Origin: Thermohalobaculum sediminis
Lineage (GTDB): Bacteria > Pseudomonadota > Alphaproteobacteria > Rhodobacterales > Rhodobacteraceae
Direction of reading: 5' to 3'
Length of the DNA: 50,672 nt
Assembly: GCF_023487995.1 (NCBI RefSeq)
Contig: NZ_JAMFKN010000014.1
Coordinates: 1 to 50,672 of the forward strand
Position numbers and translations under genes: made by a program. Position 1 is the stretch's first letter; each line of letters starts with the position of its first letter. A model generated the notes under the pieces. It had not been told where the DNA came from. It made no database searches and saw only the letters and a list, made by a program, of their open reading frames with translations. Of the stretch, positions 17,282-26,194 are shown piece by piece.

Positions 17282-20200
17282 TCAGGCGCCAAGGACGATC
17301 AGAAGGTCCTTGGCATCCACCTGCGTTCCCGCCGGGGTCACCACGCGCTCGACCACGGCGTCGCGCTCGGCGTGGATGGCGGTCTCCATCTTCATGGCCT
17401 CGAGCGTCAGCAGCAGGTCGCCCGCGTGGACATGCTGGCCCGCCACCACGGCGACCGAGCCGATGATGCCGGGCATGGGGGCCGCGACATGGTTCGGGTT
17501 GCTCACGTCCGCCTTCTCGGCGCGCTTGCCTTCGGCGGCGAAGCGGCGGTCTTCGATGCGGATGGTGCGGGGCTGGCCGTTGAGCTCGAAGAACAGCTTA
17601 ACCTCGCCCTTCCCGTCCGGCTCGGCGATCGCCTGCAGGCGGATCACCAGCGTGACGCCCGGGCGCAGATCCACCATCACCTCCTCGCCCGGCTCCATGC
17701 CGTAGAAGAAGGTGGGTGTGGGCAGGACGCGCACGGGACCGAAGTCGCGACGCTTGCCCATGTAGTCGAGATAGACCTTCGGATACATCAGGTACGAGCA
17801 GAGGTCCTCGTCATCGACGGTATGGCCGTCCATCGCCTGGGACGCCTCGGCGCGCTTTCCCTCGAGGTCGGCGGGGGGCATCAGGCTGCCGGGGCGCGCC
17901 GTGATCGGGGCCGCGCCCTTCAGCACCTTCGCCTGCAGCGCCGCGGGGAAGCCGCCCACCGGCTGGCCGACCTCGCCCTTGAAGAAAGTCACGACCGAGT
18001 CGGGGAAGGCCACGTCCACCTCCGGGTTCTCGACATCGGCGCGGGTCAGGCCCGCCGCGACCATGCTCAGCGCCATGTCGCCCACGGTCTTGGCGATCGG
18101 CGTGACCTTGATGACGTCGCCGAACATGGCGTTCACGTCCCGGTAGGTCCGGGCGACCTCGTCCCAGCGGTCCTCGAGCCCCATCGAGCGGGCCTGGGCG
18201 CGCAGGTTGGTGACCTGGCCGCCGGGCATCTCGTGCAGATAGACCTCCGCCCCGCCCGCGCGCATGTCGGGCTCGAAGGCGGCGTACTGGCGGCGCACCC
18301 CCTCCCAGTAGCGCGAGATCTCGCGAATCCGCTCGGGCTCCAGGCCGGTGTCGCGCGGCTGGCCCCTGAGTGCGGCAACGATCGAGCCGAGCGGCGGCTG
18401 CGAAGTCAGCCCCGAGAAGGCATCGACGGCGGCGTCGACCGCGTCCACCCCCGCGTCGCAGGCAGCGAGGATCGAGGCCGCCGAGATGCCCGACGTGTCG
18501 TGGGTGTGGAAGTGGATCGGGATCGCGATCTCGTCCTTGAGCGCGCGCACCAGCGCGTGGGCGGCGTAGGGCTTCACCAGCCCGCCCATGTCCTTGATGC
18601 ACAGGATATGGGCGCCCGCGCGCTCCAGCTCCTTCGCCAGATCGACATAGTAGCGCAGCGAATACTTGGCCCGGTCCGGGTCGTGGATGTCGCCGGTGTA
18701 GCAGAAGGCGGCCTCGAGCACTTTGCCCGAGGCCAGCACCGCGTCCATCGACACGCGCATGTTCTCGACCCAGTTCAGTGGGTCGAAGACGCGGAAGACG
18801 TCCATGCCGGTCGCCGCGGCAGTGGCGATGAACTTCTCGACGACGTTGTCGGGCAGGTTGGTGTAGCCCACGCCGTTCGAGGCGCGCAGCAGCATCTGCG
18901 TCAGCATGTTCGGCATCCGCTCGCGCAACTCGCGCAGGCGCTGCCAGGGGCATTCCTGCAGGAAGCGGTAGGCCACGTCGAAGGTTGCGCCGCCCCAGCA
19001 TTCGACGCTGAAGAGCTGCGGCAGGTGGTGGGCGTAGGCGTCGGCCACCCGGATCATGTCGAGCGAGCGCATCCGGGTGGCGAGCAGGCTCTGGTGCCCG
19101 TCGCGCATGGCGGTGTCGGTGAGCAGGAGGGCCTTCGACGCCAGCATCGCGTCGGCCACCGCCTTCGGCCCCTGCTCGTCGAGCAACTGCTTCCAGCCGC
19201 GCGGGGGCTCGCCGCCCGGATGGCGCGGAGGCACGGGCAAGCGGATCTCGCCCGCGGGCCGGGGCAGGCCGGCGACCTCGGGGTTGCCGTTCACGCTCAC
19301 CTCGCCGATGAAGCGCAGCAGCCGCGTCGCCCGGTCGCGGCGGCGCTTGAAGTCGAAGAGCTCGGGCGTCGTGTCGATGAAGCGGGTCGTGTAGCCGTAG
19401 TCGAGGAAGCGGGGGTGCTTCAGCAGGTTCTCGACGAAGGCGATGTTGGTGGCGACGCCGCGGATGCGGAATTCCCTCAGCGCGCGGTCCATGCGGGCGA
19501 TCGCCTCGCCGGGTGTCGGCGCCCAGGCGGTGACCTTCTCGAGCAGGCTGTCGTAGTAGCGGGTGATCACCGCGCCCGAATAGGCCGTGCCGCCGTCGAG
19601 CCGGATGCCGAAGCCGGTGGCGCCGCGATAGGCGGTTATCCGGCCGTAATCGGGGATGAAGTTGTTGAGCGGGTCCTCGGTGGTGACGCGGCACTGCAGC
19701 GCGTGGCCCGAGAGCGTGATGTCCTCCTGCCGCGCCTTGCCGGTCGCATCGTGAAGCGTCGCGCCCTCGGTGATGCGGATCTGGGCCTTGACGATGTCGA
19801 TGCCGGTGACCTCCTCGGTCACGGTGTGCTCGACCTGCACGCGGGGGTTGACCTCGATGAAGAAGAACGCCCCCGTGTCCATGTCCATCAGGAACTCGAC
19901 GGTGCCGGCGCACTGGTAGTTGGCGTGGCGCGCGATCTTCAGCCCCAGCTCGCAGATCTCGGAGCGCTGGGCATCGCTCAGATATGGCGCGGGCGCGCGC
20001 TCGACGACCTTCTGGTTGCGCCGCTGCACAGTGCAGTCGCGCTCGTAGAGGTGGTAGAGATTGCCATGGTGGTCGCCCAGCACCTGCACCTCGACATGGC
20101 GGGCGCGCTGGATCATGCGCTCGAGATACCCCTCGCCATTACCGAAGGCCGCCTCGGCCTCGCGCCTTCCCTCGCGCACCTTGGCCTCGAGCTCGTCGGG

Positions 20201-20752
20201 CGCGAGGATCGGGCGCATCCCCCGGCCTCCGCCGCCCCAGGACGCCTTGAGCATCATCGGGTAGCCGACGTCGGCCGCCATGGCGCGGATCGCGTCCATG
20301 TTGCCTTCGGGTTCGGGCAGGACCGGGCTTGCGGGGATGACGGGGACGCCAGCGGCGATCGCGGCCTGCCGGGCGCTGGCCTTGTCGCCCAGCATCCGCA
20401 TGGTCTCGGCCTTGGGGCCGATGAAGGCGATGCCGGCGGCGGTGCAGGCATCGACGAAGGCGGGGTTCTCGCTGAGAAGTCCATAGCCCGGGTGGATCGC
20501 GTCGGCGCCGCAGTCGCGGGCGATGCGGATCACGTCCTCGATGTCGAGATAGGCCGCGACCGGCCCCTTGCCCGCGCCGACCTGGTAGGCCTCGTCCGCC
20601 TTGAAGCGGTGGAGCGAGAGCTTGTCCTCCTCGGCGAAGATCGCCACGGTGCGCTTGCCCAGCTCGTTGGCCGCGCGCAGCACGCGGATCGCGATCTCGC
20701 CGCGATTGGCCACGAGGATCTTGCGGAACTCTCTGGTCGGGGCGTTCGGCAC
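17282..20752 (-). CDS. pyc: Pyruvate carboxylase
   Basis: A 1156-residue single-chain biotin enzyme that makes oxaloacetate from pyruvate and bicarbonate, feeding the TCA cycle when lactate or sugars are used. Domain order: biotin carboxylase (ILVANRGEIAIR at the N-terminus, HPGYGLLSENPAF, GGGGRGM ATP loop), carboxyltransferase (TAMRDGHQSLLATRMRS, with metal-binding HFHTHDTSG), allosteric/linker region, and C-terminal biotinyl domain with EAMKMET, whose lysine is K1121. The only good start is a GTG at 20752 preceded by GAGG; the open frame extends further but the added residues are not family-like. It lies near lutABC, so lactate-derived pyruvate has a local anaplerotic partner, though the genes are not in one operon. 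Confidence 0.97.
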   Translation of the reverse strand: MPNAPTREFRKILVANRGEIAIRVLRAANELGKRTVAIFAEEDKLSLHRFKADEAYQVGAGKGPVAAYLDIEDVIRIARDCGADAIHPGYGLLSENPAFVDACTAAGIAFIGPKAETMRMLGDKASARQAAIAAGVPVIPASPVLPEPEGNMDAIRAMAADVGYPMMLKASWGGGGRGMRPILAPDELEAKVREGRREAEAAFGNGEGYLERMIQRARHVEVQVLGDHHGNLYHLYERDCTVQRRNQKVVERAPAPYLSDAQRSEICELGLKIARHANYQCAGTVEFLMDMDTGAFFFIEVNPRVQVEHTVTEEVTGIDIVKAQIRITEGATLHDATGKARQEDITLSGHALQCRVTTEDPLNNFIPDYGRITAYRGATGFGIRLDGGTAYSGAVITRYYDSLLEKVTAWAPTPGEAIARMDRALREFRIRGVATNIAFVENLLKHPRFLDYGYTTRFIDTTPELFDFKRRRDRATRLLRFIGEVSVNGNPEVAGLPRPAGEIRLPVPPRHPGGEPPRGWKQLLDEQGPKAVADAMLASKALLLTDTAMRDGHQSLLATRMRSLDMIRVADAYAHHLPQLFSVECWGGATFDVAYRFLQECPWQRLRELRERMPNMLTQMLLRASNGVGYTNLPDNVVEKFIATAAATGMDVFRVFDPLNWVENMRVSMDAVLASGKVLEAAFCYTGDIHDPDRAKYSLRYYVDLAKELERAGAHILCIKDMGGLVKPYAAHALVRALKDEIAIPIHFHTHDTSGISAASILAACDAGVDAVDAAVDAFSGLTSQPPLGSIVAALRGQPRDTGLEPERIREISRYWEGVRRQYAAFEPDMRAGGAEVYLHEMPGGQVTNLRAQARSMGLEDRWDEVARTYRDVNAMFGDVIKVTPIAKTVGDMALSMVAAGLTRADVENPEVDVAFPDSVVTFFKGEVGQPVGGFPAALQAKVLKGAAPITARPGSLMPPADLEGKRAEASQAMDGHTVDDEDLCSYLMYPKVYLDYMGKRRDFGPVRVLPTPTFFYGMEPGEEVMVDLRPGVTLVIRLQAIAEPDGKGEVKLFFELNGQPRTIRIEDRRFAAEGKRAEKADVSNPNHVAAPMPGIIGSVAVVAGQHVHAGDLLLTLEAMKMETAIHAERDAVVERVVTPAGTQVDAKDLLIVLGA

Positions 20753-20959
20753 GGGCGGAACCTCGCGGGCTGACCTTTTCCACCATGCGGAATAGCGGTC
20801 GGCGCAGGGGCCGTAAAGTGCGCCGCACAAAAATGCTGCCGCAGTGCGGAACGCCAGGGCCGGACCGCCCGCGCGGCAGCCGCCGCCGCTGCCGACGCGC
20901 CTACCGCAGGGCGGCGCAAGCGGCTATGATCGCCCGGCGGAGCGGTCCGGGAGGGTCAG

Positions 20960-21073
20960 ATTCATCTCGTCTATCTTCTGTGCCTGCTGGCGCTGATGCT
21001 GTGGCTGAACTGGCGCTTCCTCGGGCTCGACCGGGTCGCGCGCCGGATCGGCCGCTGGCTGGGGCGGCGCTGA
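20960..21073 (+). CDS. Candidate 37-residue membrane protein, ATT start
   Basis: An open frame ending in TGA 2 bases before the next gene's ATG encodes one strongly hydrophobic helix (HLVYLLCLLALMLWLNW) followed by a basic tail (about RVARRIGRWLGRR), the layout of a small inner-membrane protein. GGGAGGG at 20949-20955 sits at ribosome-site distance from an ATT codon at 20960; there is no ATG, GTG or TTG before 20996. Starting at the ATG at 20996 would leave 25 residues and cut the helix. Close coupling to the downstream gene supports translation. ATT starts are rare but documented for infC. The existence of the gene is an inference from these signals. Confidence 0.5.
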   Translation: MHLVYLLCLLALMLWLNWRFLGLDRVARRIGRWLGRR

Positions 21074-21075
21074 GG

Positions 21076-21681
21076 ATGCGGCCGCTGAACCGGGCCGAGT
21101 GGGGCGTCGTGGCATTCAACCTCGGCTATCTCGGCGTCTTCGCGCTGCATTTCGCCGATCGCGGCAACCGCGAATTCCTGTGGTACATCCTGACGATGGG
21201 CGTCCTGATGACGCTGGTCGGCTGGCTTTCGCGCCGGGCGCAACTGCCGCTCGGCCTGTTGTGGGCGCTGTCGCTCTGGGGGCTGGCGCATATGGCGGGG
21301 GGCGGCCTCGCGGTGGGCGATGGCGTGCTCTACGGGGTGGTGGTCGTGCCGCTGGTGGTGGATGGCGATTTCACCTTGCTGCGCTTCGACCAGGTCGTGC
21401 ACGCCTATGGCTTTGGCGTGACGGCGTGGCTGATCTGGCAGCTTGCGACCGGCACGGTGCCGCAGCTTCGGGGCACGCGGACGGTGTACACGCTGGCCGC
21501 GCTTGCGAGCATGGGGCTGGGCGCGGCCAACGAGATCGTCGAGTTCGCGGCCGTCGTGGCCCTGCCGGAAACCGGCGTCGGCGGCTATTACAACACTGCG
21601 CTGGACCTTGTCTTCAACGCTGTTGGCGCGACGGTCGCGGTGCTGGCCATCGCCGCGGTCGAGCGCGGGTGGGCGCGGTAG
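21076..21681 (+). CDS. DUF2238/YjdF-like membrane protein
   Basis: A 201-residue polytopic inner-membrane protein with about six helices. Conserved-looking polar positions within the membrane, RFDQVVHAYGFG, GAANEIVEFA and GGYYNTALDLVFNAVGA, match the pattern of the DUF2238/YjdF family (aspartate-histidine, asparagine-glutamate and asparagine/aspartate motifs). Function unknown. The ATG at 21076 is preceded by GCTGAGG, which also contains the stop of the small candidate protein, so the two are probably translated together. A strong hairpin follows the stop. Confidence 0.78.
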   Translation: MRPLNRAEWGVVAFNLGYLGVFALHFADRGNREFLWYILTMGVLMTLVGWLSRRAQLPLGLLWALSLWGLAHMAGGGLAVGDGVLYGVVVVPLVVDGDFTLLRFDQVVHAYGFGVTAWLIWQLATGTVPQLRGTRTVYTLAALASMGLGAANEIVEFAAVVALPETGVGGYYNTALDLVFNAVGATVAVLAIAAVERGWAR

Positions 21682-21682
21682 G

Positions 21683-21707
21683 GCGGGCGCCGGGCCCCGG
21701 CGCCCGC
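21683..21707. terminator. Hairpin between convergent genes
   Basis: Perfect 11-base stem GCGGGCGCCGG / CCGGCGCCCGC with a 3-base loop, sitting between the tail-to-tail ends at 21681 and 21717. It is symmetric and could end transcription from both sides, but lacks a U-tract in either direction. Confidence 0.5.
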
Positions 21708-21716
21708 GGCCGGCCG

Positions 21717-22115
21717 TCAGGCCGCGCGCTTTCTGCCGGGTGCCTTGCCGGGCCGGCCCGACGGCCCCGGGCCGCGATGCGCGGGGCGGCCTTCGGGGGC
21801 TTCCGGCACGCTGCTGCGCGGTCCCGCCCGGCCCCGCCCGACCGTCAGACGCCAGACGAAGGCGCCCGCGAACGCGACGGCAGCCAGCGCGCCGGCGATC
21901 TCGGTGACCGTGGCCGCGCCCTGGTCTGCCGCCAGGATCTGCGCGAAATACGAGAGGCCGAGCGCGAGCAGCGCGGTCACGACGAGGCCAACCGCCTCGG
22001 TCGGGCCGAAGCTGGGCTCGTCGTTGGTGGTGTCGAGGCGGTCGAAGACGGACCGCGCGACGCAGAGCAGCACCAGCGCTGCAAACAGCAGCCCCGAGCC
22101 GTAGATGAGCAACAT
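21717..22115 (-). CDS. Small membrane protein, unknown function
   Basis: A 132-residue protein with three hydrophobic segments (about 3-22, 43-62 and 75-94) and a basic, proline/glycine-rich tail (ending GKAPGRKRAA) that is likely disordered in the cytoplasm. GGAGAA lies before the ATG at 22115. I do not recognise the family; the tail could bind nucleic acid or an acidic partner, but that is speculation. It stands alone, divergent from the following lipoprotein gene. Confidence 0.68.
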   Translation of the reverse strand: MLLIYGSGLLFAALVLLCVARSVFDRLDTTNDEPSFGPTEAVGLVVTALLALGLSYFAQILAADQGAATVTEIAGALAAVAFAGAFVWRLTVGRGRAGPRSSVPEAPEGRPAHRGPGPSGRPGKAPGRKRAA

Positions 22116-22312
22116 CCGAGGTTCTCCACGGCCCTTCACGCCCAGCCGGGCCGGGCGGCTGGCCGCCCCGCCGCGGTGGACCGAGAACCGCGGCGGCTGA
22201 GATTTGGGGGTGCCTGCGGTGTTTTGACAAGGGCCGCCCGCGGCAGCGTCGAGGATTCGCGCGCTCCACCCCGCACGTGATATCATCCGCCCTTGCCGCG
22301 GAGGGTTTCGGG

Positions 22313-22630
22313 ATGAGCCGGTTGCGTTCGTGTCTTCGGTTGGCTGTGGGCCTCGCTGCCGTCGCGGCGCTGGCCGCGGGCTGCGCGAGCGAGCGCACGA
22401 CGACCGAGCACCGCATGGCGCTGGACGCTTGCCTCACCTCGCCCGACCCCTACAATTCGCCCGACTGCGAGCGCGCGCGCATCCTGCGCGATCAGATGGA
22501 CTACGAGCGTTCGCAGAACACGGCGCTGGCGGCGGGGGCCTTCGCGGTGAGCATCCTCACGCTTGGCATCATCGCTGTGGCGGATGACGACTGCTGCGGC
22601 CACCGCTATGGCGGCTACTGGCGCTACTGA
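22313..22630 (+). CDS. Small predicted lipoprotein
   Basis: A 105-residue protein with a lipoprotein signal (LAVGLAAVAALAAGC). The mature part begins with a polar region (SPDPYNSPDCERARILRDQ), then a hydrophobic stretch around AAGAFAVSILTLGIIAVA that may be a second membrane contact, and ends with DDDCCGHRYGGYWRY, a metal-ligand-like acidic/cysteine/histidine tail. Function unknown. GGAGGGTTTCGGG precedes the start. Confidence 0.75.
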   Translation: MSRLRSCLRLAVGLAAVAALAAGCASERTTTEHRMALDACLTSPDPYNSPDCERARILRDQMDYERSQNTALAAGAFAVSILTLGIIAVADDDCCGHRYGGYWRY

Positions 22631-22713
22631 GGCCCGAGCCGGGTCGTCCGCGGCCTGCGTGCCGCCAAGGGCGCGGCGCGGACGGCAGGTGATCGCTGTT
22701 TTCTACCATAGGT

Positions 22714-22722
22714 TGTGATAAT
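22714..22722 (+). promoter_or_regulatory. Possible extended -10 promoter element
   Basis: TGTGATAAT (TGn followed by GATAAT) lies in an AT-rich patch 68 bases before the next lipoprotein gene. No clear -35 is seen, which fits an extended -10 promoter. The assignment rests on consensus match only. Confidence 0.35.
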
Positions 22723-22789
22723 GTTTCCGTTCCGGCGCCGGCGGCAGGGGAAATCCCGGTCGCGTCCAGTTGGAAGGGGGAAGGAATTG

Positions 22790-23245
22790 ATGAGACCGAT
22801 CATTGCCGCGGCGGCGCTTCTGGCGCTGTCGTCCTGCGCGAGCGTCTCCGACGCGCCCGACGCGGCCGAGGGGATCGCCGCGAGCAGCGCCCGATTCGAG
22901 GCGGCCTTCAACGCGGGCGACGCGGATGGACTGGCTGCGCTCTACACGTCGGACGCGGTGGCGCTTCCGCCTGGTGCTGCGCGGGCCGAGGGGCGCGAGG
23001 CGATCCGCGCGCTGTGGCAGGGCGTGATCGAGTCCGGGGCGGGCGACCTCGACCTGATGACGGACGCCATCGCGGACCATGGCGACCGCGCGACGGAACT
23101 CGGCCGCCTGTCGCTCACCGCCCCCGACGGCATCGGCGGGCGCGTCACCGCCCACGGCAAGTATGTCGTGATGTGGGAGCGTGGCGAGGATGGCGTTTGG
23201 CGCCTGAAATGGGATATTTGGAACACTCAGGGCGGTCCCGGCTGA
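22790..23245 (+). CDS. SnoaL/DUF4440-like lipoprotein
   Basis: A 151-residue protein with a lipoprotein signal (AALLALSSCAS). The mature part matches the small cone-shaped SnoaL/DUF4440 fold: FEAAFNAGDADGLAALYTSDAVALPPGA, then GREAIRALWQG, and a final strand WRLKWDIWN. These proteins bind small hydrophobic ligands or act as lyases or isomerases; no catalytic pair is sure here. The start follows GGGGGAAGGAATTG. It lies alone before the convergent lut operon. Confidence 0.85.
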   Translation: MRPIIAAAALLALSSCASVSDAPDAAEGIAASSARFEAAFNAGDADGLAALYTSDAVALPPGAARAEGREAIRALWQGVIESGAGDLDLMTDAIADHGDRATELGRLSLTAPDGIGGRVTAHGKYVVMWERGEDGVWRLKWDIWNTQGGPG

Positions 23246-23299
23246 GGCGCGCCGAGCGCCGCGTGATCGAAGGGGATGGCGGGCGCGGAGTTGCCCGCC

Positions 23300-23935
23300 T
23301 CATCCCACCACGAAGACATGGAGCGCAACCGGTCCGTGCGCGCCGAGTTGCAGCGTCTGCCCGATATCGGCCGACCGCGAGGGCCCGGTGACGAGGTTCA
23401 CCGTGCGGGGGTCGAGCCCGCGAGCGCGCCATGCGGCCCACATGTCCTCGAAGCCCGCATGGATGTCCTTGGCCGCCAGCACGACGAAATGGGTCTCGCC
23501 GAGGAAGGTCAGCGTCACCGGGTTGTCGGGCCCCGAGGCCAGCAGCAGTGTCCCGGTCTCGGCCATCGCCATCTGCGCGCGCGAGAGCGTTGCGGGCTCC
23601 TCTAGCCGGCCCGTGCCGATGCTGCGCTCGATGCCGCCCCAGTCCCGATCGAACAGGGGGTCGGCGCCGGTGCGGATCGCGGCGGGCAGGTTGCGGGCGC
23701 GCAGCTCGTCGGCCAGCGCCCCCGGCAGATCGTCGGCCGAGGCGAGGCGTGAGACGGTCGCATCCGCCGCGCGCGCCTTGGCTATGAACTGCGCGACGCG
23801 GGCCTCGCCCTCGGCCCGGCCTTGCGCGGGGACCGGCGCCTTCTGCCCGCCCGCGAGCCGCGCCGCGACGGCTTGGGGGTCGGCCGCGCCCGAGGCGCGG
23901 CGGATGCGGGACAGGATCGCCTCGCGCGCGCTCAT
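23300..23935 (-). CDS. lutC: Lactate utilization protein LutC (LUD domain)
   Basis: A 211-residue cytoplasmic protein with a LUD domain, the third component of the LutABC L-lactate oxidation system. Typical features: MSAREAILSRIR start, AETGTLLLASGPDNPVTLTFLGETHFVV core, and the C-terminal TGPSRSADI motif. Its ATG overlaps the lutB stop (ATGA), so the two are translationally coupled. It has no cofactor-binding cysteine cluster; in the family it is required but its exact task is unsettled. Confidence 0.92.
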   Translation of the reverse strand: MSAREAILSRIRRASGAADPQAVAARLAGGQKAPVPAQGRAEGEARVAQFIAKARAADATVSRLASADDLPGALADELRARNLPAAIRTGADPLFDRDWGGIERSIGTGRLEEPATLSRAQMAMAETGTLLLASGPDNPVTLTFLGETHFVVLAAKDIHAGFEDMWAAWRARGLDPRTVNLVTGPSRSADIGQTLQLGAHGPVALHVFVVG

Positions 23936-25353
23936 TGCTCGCCCCTCCACTGGCTCTGGAACGTCCGGCCCTGCGGCGCCGGGAAGTTGCGGTAGTCGGT
24001 CCAGCCTCGTCCCATCGGCAGCGACGCGAGCCGACCCTTGCCCATGGCGGCAATCCGCAGGACCCGCGCGGCCGCTGCCGTCATCAGCCGGTAGGCCCAG
24101 GGCCGCGTCGCCACAATCCTCCACGCTGCCAGGCCACAGCGCGCGGCCGAAGGGGTGAGGTTCTTCTCGAACTCGCGCTCGCGCCAGTGGCGCATCATCT
24201 TCGGCAACGGGATGCGCATCGGGCAGACCGCCTCGCAGCGCCCGCAGAAGGTCGAGGCGTTGGGCAACTGCCCGCCTTTCTCCACGCCGATCAGCGAGGG
24301 CGTGAGCACCGCGCCCATCGGGCCCGGATAGACCCAGCCATAGGCGTGGCCGCCGACCGACTGGTAGACCGGGCAGTGGTTCATGCAGGCGCCGCAGCGG
24401 ATGCAGCGCAGCATCTCCTGGAACTCGGTGCCGAGCATGTTGGTCCGCCCGTTGTCGAGCAGGATCACGTGATATTCCTCGGGCCCGTCCGGGTCGCCCT
24501 CGCGCCGCGGGCCGGAGGAGAAGGTGGTGTAGACCGTGATCTCCTGGCCCGTGGCCGAGCGCGCGAGCACGCGGAGCACGGTTGCGGCGTCCTCCAGCGT
24601 GGGCACGATCTTTTCGAGCGAGGCCATCACGATGTGGACGCGTGGCAGCGACTGGCTGAGGTCCCCGTTGCCCTCGTTGGTGACGATCACCGACTGGCCG
24701 GTTTCGGCGATCAGCATGTTCGCGCCGGTGATGCCGACCTCGGCCGCGAAATACTTCTCGCGCAGCACCGAGCGGGCCTCGGCCATCAGCCCGGCCTTCT
24801 CCGAGAGGTTCCGGCCGGGGTCGAGATGGGTGTGCGCCTTGCGGAACTCGGCCTCGACCTCCGGGACCGTGACGTGGATCGCGGGCGCGATGATGTGGCT
24901 GGGCGCCTCGTGGCGAAGCTGGATGATGTATTCGCCGAGGTCGGTCTCCTGCGCTCGAACCCCGTGTTCCTCGAGGAAGTCGTTGATCCCGCATTCCTCC
25001 GAGATCATCGACTTGCCCTTGTTCACGGTCTTGGCGCCCGCCTTGCGGCAGATGTCGAGCACAATGCGCTGCGCGTCCCCGGCCGTCTCGGCCCAGTGGA
25101 CATGGCCGCCGGCGGCCGTGACCTTCTCCTCGTAGCGTTCGAGGTAGTCCGCGAGGTTCGCGAGCACGTGGTTCTTGAGGTCGCGCGCAGCGTCGCGGAT
25201 GTCGTCGAATTCCGGCAGGGCCGCGCGGGCGGCGGCGCGCTTCGCCACGAAGCCCGCCTGCGCGTTGCCAAGCGCGGCCTGGATGTTCCGGTTTGCCAGC
25301 GCCTCGCGGACATTCTGCTTGAAGCGCGGCGTCGTGGGGGACATGGCGCTCAT
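23932..25353 (-). CDS. lutB: Iron-sulfur protein LutB for L-lactate oxidation
   Basis: A 473-residue cytoplasmic protein: an N-terminal LUD-type domain (about 60-290) and a ferredoxin-like region with CIRCGACMNHCPVY and CGRCEAVCP, eight cysteines enough for two [4Fe-4S] clusters. It carries electrons during oxidation of L-lactate to pyruvate. The start overlaps no neighbour: lutA ends 3 bases upstream. An alternative start at MSPTTPRF, three residues on, cannot be excluded. Resulting pyruvate can be used by pyc nearby. Confidence 0.94.
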   Translation of the reverse strand: MSAMSPTTPRFKQNVREALANRNIQAALGNAQAGFVAKRAAARAALPEFDDIRDAARDLKNHVLANLADYLERYEEKVTAAGGHVHWAETAGDAQRIVLDICRKAGAKTVNKGKSMISEECGINDFLEEHGVRAQETDLGEYIIQLRHEAPSHIIAPAIHVTVPEVEAEFRKAHTHLDPGRNLSEKAGLMAEARSVLREKYFAAEVGITGANMLIAETGQSVIVTNEGNGDLSQSLPRVHIVMASLEKIVPTLEDAATVLRVLARSATGQEITVYTTFSSGPRREGDPDGPEEYHVILLDNGRTNMLGTEFQEMLRCIRCGACMNHCPVYQSVGGHAYGWVYPGPMGAVLTPSLIGVEKGGQLPNASTFCGRCEAVCPMRIPLPKMMRHWREREFEKNLTPSAARCGLAAWRIVATRPWAYRLMTAAAARVLRIAAMGKGRLASLPMGRGWTDYRNFPAPQGRTFQSQWRGEQ

Positions 25354-25356
25354 CGC

Positions 25357-26121
25357 TCAGCCCTCCCCGATCGCGGGGGTGGTGGTGTCGCCCGCCAGAA
25401 CCTCGACGACGTGGCGCGCCTTCACGGCCCGCCCTTCGCGGCTCAGCTTGCCCTGCATGTTCATGAGGCACCCAAGGTCCCCCGCCAGCAGCAGGTCCGC
25501 CCCCGTGGCGGCGATGTCGGCGGTCTTGTTCGACACCATCTTGTTCGAGATGTCGGGGTATTTCACGCAGAAGGTGCCGCCGAAGCCGCAGCAGATCTCG
25601 GGCTCGGCCATCTCCTTCAGCGTGAGCCCCCCGACGGTCGCCAGCAGCCGGCGCGGCTCGTCCTTCACCCCCAGCGAGCGCAGGCCCGAGCAGGAGTCGT
25701 GATAGGTCGCCGTCCCCTCGCAGCGGGCGGTCACGCGTTCGACGCCCATGACCCGGGTCAGGAAGCTCACGATCTCGTGGGTGCGCTCCGCGAGGTTCCG
25801 CGCGCGCGCCTCCCACGCGCCATCGCCCGCGAACAGCTGCGGGTAGTCCTTGATGACGGTCGCGGCGCAGCTTCCCGAGGGCGCAACGACGAAGTCGAAC
25901 CCTTCCATCGCCGCGATCATGGTGCGCCCGAGCGCCTTCGCCCCCTCGCGGTCGCCCGAGTTGTGGTTGGGCTGGCCGCAGCAGGTCTGGGCGGGGACAT
26001 GGACGGTGCAGCCCGCGTCCTCAAGAAGCTTGGCCGCGGCAAAGCCCACCGATGGTCGCATCATGTCGACGAGACAGGTGACGAGGAGCGCGACGCGGGG
26101 CTGTGAGGGGGGCATCGGCAT
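25357..26121 (-). CDS. lutA: Lactate utilization protein LutA (CCG domains)
   Basis: A 254-residue protein with two CCG domains: CCGQPNHNSGD (first) and CCGFGGTFCVKYPDISN (second), plus ATYHDSCSGLRSLG. These motifs bind an iron-sulfur or redox centre in LutA/GlcF/HdrB-type proteins. It is first in a lutABC operon on the minus strand. I see no LutR/LldR regulator or lactate permease near it, unlike many loci, so control and uptake lie elsewhere. Confidence 0.94.
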   Translation of the reverse strand: MPMPPSQPRVALLVTCLVDMMRPSVGFAAAKLLEDAGCTVHVPAQTCCGQPNHNSGDREGAKALGRTMIAAMEGFDFVVAPSGSCAATVIKDYPQLFAGDGAWEARARNLAERTHEIVSFLTRVMGVERVTARCEGTATYHDSCSGLRSLGVKDEPRRLLATVGGLTLKEMAEPEICCGFGGTFCVKYPDISNKMVSNKTADIAATGADLLLAGDLGCLMNMQGKLSREGRAVKARHVVEVLAGDTTTPAIGEG

Positions 26122-26194
26122 CTCCTGCTGCGGTCTTGCCCATCACCTAGCACTGGCGCGGGCGGGCGACAACGCGGCGATGCGCGCGAGGCTC

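Noticed and set aside
16601-20773. A 1390-codon open frame on the plus strand opposite pyruvate carboxylase
   Set aside because: It is the shadow of pyc caused by high GC; composition is rich in H, R, D, G and A with no domain, and pyc is certain.
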